A stretch of DNA of 64,000 bases from Liolophura sinensis (lineage: Eukaryota; Mollusca; Polyplacophora; Chitonida; Chitonidae). Position numbers and translations under genes: made by a program. The stretch spans positions 47,549,116 through 47,613,115 of the forward strand of contig NC_088301.1 in NCBI RefSeq assembly GCF_032854445.1, in the 5' to 3' direction. Below, piece after piece: positions 49,301-61,300 of this stretch (position 1 is its first letter; each line of letters begins with the position of its first letter). The notes beneath the pieces are model-generated. The model saw only the letters and a program-made list of their open reading frames with translations. It was not told where the DNA came from and did not search any database.

Positions 49301-52300
49301 GGAAACTGAAGAAATACCGAGAAAGTCAGCTGTTTATTAATCAGGTCATAAATACATGTTTCTAATTATCGATGCGTCAAATCTAGTAGTCAACAACATT
49401 TGTTCATTTGGTCCATATGTGTATGGTGCAAGATCACATACTATGAAGCAAAGTAAAATCATAATATTGTTTTCATTAACATTTTTTATTCATATCAACA
49501 CAGCGGTAATATTAAAACTACATTTTTATACAACCCTTAGTCCCGGGTTAAGTGGAATTACGCAGATACTTACTAAGCAGTTTCCACGCCATTATAGTTA
49601 ATGTAATTATAAGTCAATGCATTGCTAGTATATTTTTCGGGTTATAGGTACATATAATGTTTATCCTTTTATTTCTGCATTTTAAGAATGAACGAGTGAT
49701 TACTACGCCACGTTGGCAGTAAAAATGTACTGGCTTCCCAATCCTTCATGGAGCAACCATAATAGTGCATAGTAGCCCGATCTGTTTTTACTATCATTGT
49801 GGAAAAACGGCTTTAGCAAATATGCATTGCTAAAGCAGTGCAAATAGCACACGGGTGTTAAGTGGTTACAAGCATTTCTTCGTGTTCTGTAATATTTATA
49901 TACTGGATGCTGGAATGAGTTCTGTTATCACAGCCGATTCATTTAATATAACACCCACATTCTATCAGTTGAACAAAGATTGTATTAAACTAATAAGATA
50001 TTATTTTGAATGACAGTATTATGTTACAACATAATCCAGCACTACTCAGACTTCTTGTTAAGATTATCTTTTTGAGTGTGCTGTCTGAAAAATCACGGTG
50101 CTTAAAACACATAGGATGAATTTGAAACAAGAGTGACATACGACGTGTTATTTTTTTTTTTAACTTAAACGTGTTCGTAAACGTATTAAACTGTGCTCTA
50201 AGTAATCAGTTAACTGGGGATGCCTTTGGTATTTGCATTACCTTCAAACTGGCTTTCTCGTAGAAGGATGAAAAAAATCATGTGGGTTCATCCCATTACA
50301 TTAAGTAATTCTGTTGGTAAAACAATCTGTTGAAAAAGCACTAAAATATAAATATGCTATTGTGTAATCCATTGCAGTGTTTTATGTATTTCGACTAGTT
50401 TTATTATATACTTTTTTTTCTTGTCAAAACTAGTGGATGGATTTGCTGCTTTGTGGATATACAGGATCAAATGTCTTAGTATAAAAGCCATATGAATGAA
50501 AAACTCTTTATGGATGTCACTTTATGGATTGTGGCGAGAACATTTTTATAACCGACGGATAGACGGATATTTTCGAAACAATCAGAACGTGAAAATAAGT
50601 TTTAAGCAAACAAAAAGCCTTTAAAATTCCTTGTTATTGAACAATGGGCTTAGATATAAAATATAATTCTTATACAATAAACTAACATCTACCTACAACA
50701 TCGTCAGTAACACCAAGTAAAAACCTCACACATGTTTAGAACAAATTTGAGGTGGGCCTATTCTGTTCACCGAGCCTACACCGTAGAGCTCCAAGTCGCC
50801 TTTTACTTTCAAGCTTGATTTATAGGTTGAGGTCCTATTCTTTTCACCTTGGGAACACCAAGAGGTGGTGGGGGGAGGTGTCATGTGCGCTCCTGCTGAG
50901 TAGGCCTAATCAACGATTAGATCTCAGTGCCCAATTTTCAGTAGAAATTTGTGTAATGTACATATTAGGACAATTTATTAATTTTGTACTCACTTTCTGT
51001 GGAAACGATTCAGGTCGTTTGCGGCGTTATGAATTTTCTTGCCCATTGTTGAAAGGAAGAAACATGCTGTATGGGCATCTTCCTTTGCGGCGTATGGTGG
51101 GCGGAAGTGATCGAAATACCGCTGGAACCACTTTAAACAGAAACATGAAACACATTTAGCAGATTTTCTTGTAATTTAACTTCAACATGACCAAGTTGTT
51201 TAAAAAAATCTGATAAAGATTTATACTCTAAATATACTTTATAGACAGTTTATATGCACTTGAATTGTTACATTATTTCAGGTAAAGGAAGCTTTTTATG
51301 AAATTACATTTTTTTTGAGGAGTCATTGTGTATCCTCAGTTCAACTGAGTACTTACCCAATATTCATCCTCATCCAAACAGAACGTGGCCGGTTGGGTGT
51401 TTCCAGCTTGATTCTCTTTGGCATAGAAAGTCCAAAATTTCTTTCCATCAAGCCTCAATTCAACTCTGAATAGAAGAGCACATGGTTTCTTTATAACATT
51501 TTTGTACAACATGGTAAGCAGACATTTCTTGATGAAGTTGTAAATCTGGTATTAAGATATTCATTTAGCAAAATCAGTACTGTATTTTGTAATGTCTCCT
51601 TTCAAAAGTACTTTAAGCAAGTCTTCTATAAATAAATATAAATATAGTTTTATTTAAGGACCACTTAGTGTTGAACAGACTAGTAGATTGTGATGTTGGT
51701 TATTTTCAAAACGATACGTTAAGCCTTTACGCTATATTAGCTTTGTGATAATATTACAATAGTACAAGTCTCACCCAGTCGCCCATTCCTCCACCTTAAA
51801 ATACTCGGCAACACTCCTCCTTTGGAAATGCTTTAAGCAAAGGAGAGCTGTCAGGTAGTTTAAAACCAGGATGTAGTCAGACACCCGAATTTCGCCAGTT
51901 TGATGGATGATGGACTTAAAGTCATTAGCTGCAACCTGCCCAGAATTAATTCATTTAAATACATTATTCAAGTTGGGAAGGCAGTATTTTTTTTTTTTTT
52001 TTTTTTTTTTTGTAAGGACATCAGTTGGAACGTGCATCTAGCACATTGTACAAGTTTCCACCCTATTCTTGGTAAATAAGATATGATCAGCGAATATGGA
52101 TATTTTTGCTAAAAGTTCCGGTATAGTCCCTAACATTCAGTTCTGGGAGAAAATATATATATTAAGTCTATTTCTGTGATGTAACTGAATATGTTTAAGT
52201 TCTGATGTAGACCGGTTATATTTCTGAGTTGTGAATATTTGTGCTTATATATTATATATTTATATTTTTATAAGATGTTATAAAGATATGGCGGAATAAA

Positions 52301-55300
52301 AGCTATACCCTGAGTATAACTTGACATTCTTCTACTGTTTTCCTGTGCCTGTTTACACGTTTGGCTAGAAGTTCCCTTGACCACTTGGCCAGACAGTCTT
52401 CAACATGGCGCAGCAGCATGTAAAGTGGTCGATCGATGTTGAAGATGTCAGTTCCGGTTGTTACCCAGCCCAGGAAACGTTTCACACATTTGTGATAGTT
52501 TCTCTTCGTCAAAAAGGACAAGCCCGCTTCGTTAAGTCTGCTAAAAAATTCCTGGACCTGTAAATAAAGTGGAAAGCACACTCAAGGTGTTCAACAAGTG
52601 ACAATAGCCAATGAAGATGGTGTACCCATGCACTTACCGGTTTTGAGATACAAACAAGCCAAAGTATATACCACAATTTCCACAAAAACCTTAAAAATGC
52701 AAAAAGGTGTTTGGACGCGATTATTTTTGACTAGATTGGCGTTTTGCTCCATACTCACTTATAGGACAGCGGCCAGTTATATCGTGGGATAAGGCGGTAA
52801 CAGGACATACAATCAGAACTGAAGAGATGTACATCTTAAAAATGCAAAAAAAGGGTTTACTGTAATGGCGTTTCACTTAGTGCTTTATATTTCACATGTA
52901 CGTCAGTGGAAAGCGTAATCGTGGGACGAAACTGGGTAGAGCGCCAGGGCGACAATGGGGCATGCAACCAGTAGAACTGAGAGAGATTTATCGGCTGATA
53001 AATTTCACCACGATATAGCGTTAACCCAAGTCATTCATACATCGATGTAGGATTCTGTGCATGGCGGTGTGGCATTATACGCACCTACTCCGCATACCAG
53101 TACGCAAAAGATGGAAGCACGAGAAAACGGGTCAACAAATCTAAAGCTCAACGCACATGATTTACATGTATTAAAAAAAGACAGCAATGATCAAAGAGTG
53201 CAAAGCTGGAACTGAACATGTTACCCATTAACAAATCAGCATTCAACTCTAATAAGCATTCAACATCTACAAGTTCTATGTTCAAAGGTCAATAACACTG
53301 AAAAAAAAAAAAAGTGGCACAACCCAAATTGCACATGTAGATTATCACATGGCCTCGGTCATGCCTATAAAGTTTCCTGCAAATCCAATCGGAACTATAG
53401 GAGATGGACAGACGGACTTACAGACAACATGATCGCTATATACCCCGTCATCCCGCATTACATGCCGTGTGGATAAAAATTTAACACAAAGTCGACGTCT
53501 AGTGCTTTCCACACTGATGCTTTTACAACTGAGCAGCTAAAGCAAGTTCATCTTTTATAGATGCACAATAATGAATCGCAAACATTCAATTTAAATAAGA
53601 ATGATGGTTTCTTTAAGAGGTTTTCTGACGACAGCGCATGCAGGGCATATGATAGTCGTTTGTGTAAGACAACATGAAATTAGGGCAAAATTTCTAACAT
53701 TGAATACACGACTCGCGTTGCAGTTGAGATCATCGAAAAATTAGACCATACTATTTTCGTTCAGGTGAAAGCTTTCAGTGGAATGCTATTGAAAATGTTA
53801 ATATTAAACCAGAAAAATTTGCAGGCATTCTGTCTCCCATTCTTAATTGACCTTCGCAAGAGCAAAATGCAATGCGGGATATCCAACAATCTAAATTTTA
53901 TGTAAATAATATTTACCACACTAAGCATCCTCGCGACATGCAATATAAAATATCAACACGCGAGCAAGATTTAATGTATTTACCTTTTGACAAGATACAC
54001 ATCTATATGTATATATGAGGAAACCATAACATAAATGGAGAAAAACTTAAAATAGATGCAGGATTAATACATATATCAAAGACTGAGAACAGTTATATTT
54101 ATACGTTTTCTTCAAGATTTGAAAATAATTTTATATGGTGATTTACTCAGGACCAGATCTTGGTATAATGGAAGTTCGACACAGTTATATTTAAACTTGT
54201 TCTACATGAGTATGTGACGCATGTCTAATATTTTCATTTTGGCTGGAATCTGGTTTTTTTATCCTAAAAAATGCGTTAGAGCAGAATTTTAATCACATAT
54301 ATGTATACGTTTTTAATATATTCCTAAATATTGTTATTAAGATTTGACGCATTTGTTTGGATATTAAAAACAAAACTATCTGCATATCAATTATAAACAT
54401 GTACACCTTCATAAAGCATATTTATGCACATAAATGTGTCGGACCTCATTATGCACGAAGAGGTGGTCTCAAATACCCATCATATAAAAGTATTCTTAAA
54501 TATCCTGTTCTCCTTGCAGAAATATCGAATAAAATCTTGAACATGATCTTGCGTCAACATGATTTTTGTGGTTTCTCCTCTTTAATATTGTTTTAAGTTC
54601 ATCTAAAAGTTAAGTGCTTTTCGTAATCAGGGTGTGAGTATTGGTTACTGAGGAATTCAGAGACAGCCATTTGGATGCAAAGTTCACGTCAAAGGAATGG
54701 CTAAACATTTTCTTACCTTTTCTGGCTGAAGAGCATGAAGGTTTACTCTAGATGAATCTACGTAATACATGAGCTTGCTGACATTTTGAGCCATATTTCT
54801 ACAAGCTTGTTCTTTGAGCTTTTCCTGCTCTAAGAGGAATTTTACAAACTGTCCTAGATAGGAATCTGTAATCGGATGTTGACGATATAATCCCGCCATC
54901 CGCATCTTTTTCCTGATGGAGTCTCGTGCATAAATAGACCGTCCATAGTTTGATTCCATTCTGTAGGTCGAATACACAAAACCTGTCTCTATATAAAGTG
55001 TTATTATCCATTTCCCAGGTAGCCATGTTAACAAATTTAACCAGTGAAAAATAGTGAGTTGGCTACGTACCTGTATCAATAATAACATAGTAAGATACAA
55101 AAACATGAAATATGACTGTCGAAGCAGGGACTTCTAAAAGTTATTGATAAGACAAAAGTACAGGTGGCTGTGACATAAATTAAGGAAATAAATGATTTTT
55201 TATCCCAATTATTACTTTAACTAATTATAAGATGAAGAGGGAGTAATTTCGACTACAAGCAGACCTTTTCATTTTCTTTTTTGCATGGAATATACATTGT

Positions 55301-58300
55301 TTGCCACGATTGCATTATCTCATCAAGTGTTTAGAAAATACTATGGGTTAATGTGTTAGAAAGGGCTCACGAGCTTGGGGAGGATCTGTCCGGGAATTGG
55401 GCGTGGTCTTCTTGTGGTTCGAGCGCACCGGGGCCGTGGACTCCCTCGGCCTCGTCGGCGGATTGGGGCTGCCCTTCATCACCTGAATCTTCTTCCACCT
55501 CCTCCTCCGTGTCCTCTATCACAGTCCTGCGAAACAGGGACTTGTTGAGCAATTAATGAACCCTTTCCCTCTGTACAAGTCTACTAAAGTGTAGTCAGTG
55601 AGGTGGAAATTTAACCAAAATTCTGCTGAGGTAGGTTTAAATGGATCCTCTGCGCATCTGTGTGTCTTAACATATGAACCTGATGATGAGATCTCTCTTT
55701 GTTTTGGAAATTCTTTTGGAGAATTAATTCTACAACCAAAGACATTCGCGGAATACATATGTAAGGTTGAAGAACGTTACTTCCCTGTCTTGCTTACTGG
55801 TGTTTCGTGGGAAAATGTAATTTCAAATTTCACTTAAACTTCATAAGGAAATTTTATTTATTTCGTTTTATTTGGTGATGCATTGAAAAGCCTAAGAAAA
55901 TGTCATATGTGAAGGCCGGTTCATTCATTTTTATATAGCCAATTCTTAAACACACAAACATAATAAATCGAAAACAAAATCTTTGTGAAATAGTCAGATA
56001 GTGTTTGTAGATTATCTCAGTACATTGGAATACCTGCTATTTGTTTCGGTCCGTATCGGCGTTCTTACATCCTCCTCATCTGTGGATCGCTCAGAGGTAG
56101 CTGGTTGGGGCACAAGGTCTTCCTGCATAGGCTCTGATTTTGGAGTGGAAGTTCTTGGGGCTATTGGTAACTTGACTATAAAAGGTCTGTGAATAGATGC
56201 AATATATACCAGATGTGTGTTTGGGATGTTTTAATCGAAACCGGTAGGCTAACTCTCCAATTTCACTTTAAACTCGTTCAGCTTTAAGGTTTCCTTTTGT
56301 TTACGCCATAGAATCAAATGCCAAAAGAAATGCATATTGTGATAACAACAGATAAATGCGTGCGTACACCGTGAAGAAAGAATCAACGAGTTTATTTTGC
56401 AAACCGAGAGCCATATGTTATCGTGTCCTTTTGAAAGTACCTTGCCTTTGTGTGAGATACTGAAAGTGAAAGTTCCACAAGTATTCAGTTTTCGAATTTT
56501 CTCATTCAAGAACTATGTATACAACCATCTATACTTCTATGACGGATTTAAAAGAAACACCACAAGTATTTTGTATAAACATCGTCAACAAGATGGTGAC
56601 AGTCCAGTATAATTCCCCTTTCTTTCGGTGTAAATATTATAAGACTGCACTTAGCGTTTGGTTAGTTTTTTACTTCGTAATGATAACCTGAAATTGTGAC
56701 ACTCACTGGACGGCTGGGGGTTTCTTTGTTACTGTGTGCCCGAGTTCTTCCAGTAACTTGACCACTTTGGCAAGATTCTCGGGGCTCAGCTTTAATCTTT
56801 CCTTCACAAAGTCGTATGTAATGACCAAATGATCTCTGATGTGGAAGTAGACGCGATCCCGCGCTCTCAGTAGGGCGGCATCCACGTCGTCTTTGGATTT
56901 TCCTTTCATGCATTTCCTTTTCAGATGTGTGGAAAGGTTACATGAGACCAAGTTACACACTTCACAGGCATAATAGTTTCTTTTTCCTGGGAAAACAGAG
57001 CAGGAGAAAGAAGCAATATGTACTTTATTTCATTGACATGATTTTTTACTCTTCAAAACTAAGCACATGTGGAGTTTGTTTTGTTTTATCAACTATACAT
57101 TTTCGATGATGTTGAAGATGGGTTGTTGAAGATGTAGAAGGGGAGGTAATCCATGCAATGACCGGGCTCCCGTCCTGTTTCCAACACCAACATTATAATT
57201 CATAAAAATGTGTCTTTTTGGTCCCACTGAAACCTAAAATGAGTGTTTCTTGAAATGTAAACGTTAATATATGGACAACCAGCATGTCCAGTTGCATTAT
57301 CTGAATGTGGGGAATATTATCGATATGTGGACAAATGTTTCTCCTTTCCAACATTCAGTATTAGGCCTTCTGGTCAACCCCATGACGCTATTTTGTGTTA
57401 AAAACGTAGTAAAAGAGTTTTCTCTTTAAACGTGTTCTTTGATCATTAATAACCGGTTTTATCTACAGTGTAGATTACAGTTAACATATGTTTTGGTGCA
57501 ACCAAACTGAAACTAAGAAACATAAGATTTTATTGGATGACATCTTAGATCGTTTAACAGGATAGTCTGTAAAACTACTACAATGGACAATGACCATTTT
57601 GGAAGGTAAACGTATGACTACAATGAAAAGATAAGATAAGATATTTCCAACTCATTTTAATGATTGCAAGTAATTCTGGTAAGAAGTGTAAGATGCACAT
57701 CTTGGTGATCATAAGTTTGGATAAGTTTTAAGATTTTTTAATCGAAAAGATCTCTGAAAGTAATAGACTTTTAATAGACCACTATGCATAAGGATACTTT
57801 CATTCATTTATTTTATTTTATATTTGTTTGATTTTAATAAAGAGAGTTAAAGCCTCATTCAAACGTTTGAATTCTAAGGTGGGCTTTACGGACCATACTA
57901 TTCATGAGGTATTTCTTCCATTGCCTTACCACGCAAGGATCCACTACTAGCCACTACTGTTAAATCTGTCTGTCTATCCCCAGAGCAAGCTCGAAACGTG
58001 TCGAAATATTGAGTTAAAAATGTTATTTACAATTACAATTATTTACAACTCTTGCACTATATTACGTAAATTTGAAATTAGTGGATCTAATGGAGGATTT
58101 AGAAATCTGTAGCCCTTTTCCTTCGGCTCCCTTCAAGTCGTAAATTCTTAGACCCTTTTCAGTTTGTGATTTGTACAGAAAAAAATTAATTTAACAGAAA
58201 ACACTATTCTGGGTTCATAGGGTCAGTAAAGAAACTTTTAAACTGAACTGTCACTCCAATCAGCACGTGGAGTTTGAGACTCACCTCGTTAGCACAACAC

Positions 58301-61300
58301 ATTGGCCACATGCTTTATGTAGTATGAAACATGCTGTTGTAGTTATCAGTTGTAGTGTACGCTACATATTCACCACATTCACACAACACGTGCGAGTGTT
58401 ATATTAAACTGCTTTACATTTAACTTAAATTGAAACTATGATTGTCAGTTAAAGCGTTTGCATAACATCAGTGTATTCCTCAAAAGTTGTAGAATCTCCA
58501 TTCTCTAGACACTGGGGAACGTTCATAAGTGGAAATTTACATAAAATACACACTTGGAAGTTAACTGACATTCGCTGACATGTATTTGCTCACTGTGTTA
58601 ACTGGTATAGTCATACAGTGTATAGCATCCAATTGTGTGTCTGAAGGGCGCATTCATGATGCACGTCATTGAGTAGATCTCCACCGGATGTTGTATTGAC
58701 TTTTGCGCATTGAGGCTGTTGACCATTGACACCGATACTCACACTGAATGCGTTTAATAAAAATCCTAGTTATTGTTGGTAATAATAAGTTAATTGATTC
58801 GGTATAGACGTTCGGTATGATGACCATCATGACTTGTGCAAACCCATGCTTTGGACACACAGTAATTCAAGTAAACATACCTCAACGCCGATTCGGAATG
58901 AATTAGCAAATTATTCCCAACAAAAAGAAGTGAGGTAGTGGATAACGCATTTCATGCGATCCCATATTTCACTGTGTGGCAAAATCTAAATAAAAACATT
59001 CGAAAAAATGACTTCTTAGAAAGTAACTTTTAACAGAGTACTGCATTTATATGCTACACTCGTTTCAAATTTACATCAAAGGAGTCATTTTCTAGAAGTT
59101 TCTAACTTAGATTTGGACCACATTCTTTGACTTACCTTCCATGTTATTGATGTTTTGGCGCTGAACAGATTTAAACGATTTCCCTTGAAGACAGAGTCAA
59201 ACGGCACTCTCACCAAATAATCTGCTCTGTTATGCCAACAAAAGAAATAAAGAGTATTTTGATTGTGAGTCTCCTAAAGGCAGTTTCATGCGCACACGAT
59301 CTGACACAAAACATTTTGGATAATTACAGATTTGCCATAATGAACATACATGCAAAAGTGATGAACAACTTTCATGAGTACTGTCCACAATATCAACATC
59401 AAAGTGCTCCTATTATTCAACTATATTCTTCATATTTTAACTGTGAGCTGTGCAAGCATATGCTGCTTATCCACCACTACATATATCCCCATTAGCCTTT
59501 GCTTATTGGCACATTAAATGGAAATCAGAAAGTAAAATTTACTTCTGAAGGATCATTATAATTATCAATCAATGTAGTTTGCATAATATTCACTTAATCA
59601 CTATGTATCTTACACAATATACTGAAAACTGACGCCATAACACAACACTTTCATATCGCATGTCGCGCCTGCCAAGGTATGTTGTGTTACACATTCGTTC
59701 TCTCTTTTGTAATCTGACCATCAACACTTCGAATGAAATTTACGACATGTTAAAAAAAACCCAACAGAATGTGATGGCACCTTGAAAATATTTTAAAATG
59801 CAACATGCATTAATAAATCTCATTGTTGTGACAACAAACAATCTCGGGTAGCCCATAAAGCACTCATAAAGAAACATACAACGTTCTAGTGCAAACCATA
59901 CGCATGGTACAGAAAAGTTACCTCCCTTTTCCCCAACACCCACTCTTCCCTCATCTTTGATTCATCCAACTGCACGTTTGTATACGATACAGCTCCAATT
60001 TGACCACATGACCACTGGAGACGACCCAAGGAGGTTCATAATGGAACGCTTCCATTGAAATTGGGCCTCCATTTCTTGAACTGCACTATGTGTTTCATTT
60101 CTGTGCATCGTCATCAAGCATCTTGTCCTCTGCGAGTGCTGGCCTTGATCTTAATGAATCCGCTAAACAAGTGTCTAGATCCACTAAACAAGTGTCTAGA
60201 CCGTCATGGTTTGTGAATAAACTTCATGACACCATTTCACAATCATAACAATACAACAAGTCTGTGTATCAGGCAATTTCCAAACCACTGGTACAAAAAT
60301 CAGTATTGTGATTTGTTTGCTACCCTATGCTTCCTGGATTTCCATGTCATGGCTAAAAGCATATAGTCTCCATTCTACATGAACCAATTTCTTTGTCGTT
60401 CGCGTATCACTTGATCTGCTATATGGAACTATCCTATGTGGAAACGACCATATTCTGGATTGCCCTGAACATTTCTTAAGAATGGGAAATGAAAACGGAA
60501 AAAAAAAGAATTTTGTCATATCTGCAAAAGTCACATGATAGGTAATTTTTTGCCTGCATGGAAAAATGGACACTTTATTCAATGTAAAGCTCCTGTCAGA
60601 AGTGTATTTTCAACAGAGAGGGCTGTTATTCCCTCAGCCTTGGTTTAGTGAACTCGCGTCTGAATCTGGGGAATGTCGCTCATCTGCGCCTCTTGTCCAT
60701 CATTCTCAAGTTTCCACCGACAACTTGTGATTTGGGTATTATCTGGTTGTTTCTCTTTTTAGTGTATATTAATTTCAAGAAAATATGTTTGGATGCTTAT
60801 ATTGAATAGGTTAGTGAAAGAATACTACAAAAAAAAAACAAGACATCCTAAGTCATTCCTGTCAGACATCATACCTTCCTTGGTTGAAAACCATTCACAT
60901 CCTCGATGGACATGAATGCTTCATTCAGATTGTACACAGGCGTAGACAACAATAAACATTTTGCGAATTGTACAGGGACACTTTAATTATAACCTCTAAA
61001 TTAGTCAACCTTTTATACAGAACAGACACTTTATTTAGTCATTTAAGCTGTCATCAGATATGTGTTTATAGCAAAATGGAGCGTGTTGTTCCCTCAGGCT
61101 TGGTTAAGCAAAGGTGCGTCTGAATGTGGGGAATGTCGCTCATCGGCGCCTCTTGGCCATAATTCTTCGGTTTCCACCGACGAGTTTTCAATATTATTTG
61201 TTTCCTACATTATTTAAACCAGTTAAAATACTATAATGTCTATGAATCACACCAAAAAATGAACTTATGAGAAGTGTGTTTTTCATAACAACATTATAAT

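Noticed and set aside
50752..51159. 135-codon plus-strand frame over exon 9
   Set aside because: It is antisense to a well-supported exon and has no domain.
51989..52012. Run of about 24 T in intron 6
   Set aside because: A simple homopolymer in an intron. Its length may be an assembly artefact and no function is indicated.
60630..61190. Blocks at 60.65 and 61.14 kb as real exons
   Set aside because: They resemble exon 1 but lack a start codon and splice donor, so decayed duplicates are more likely.
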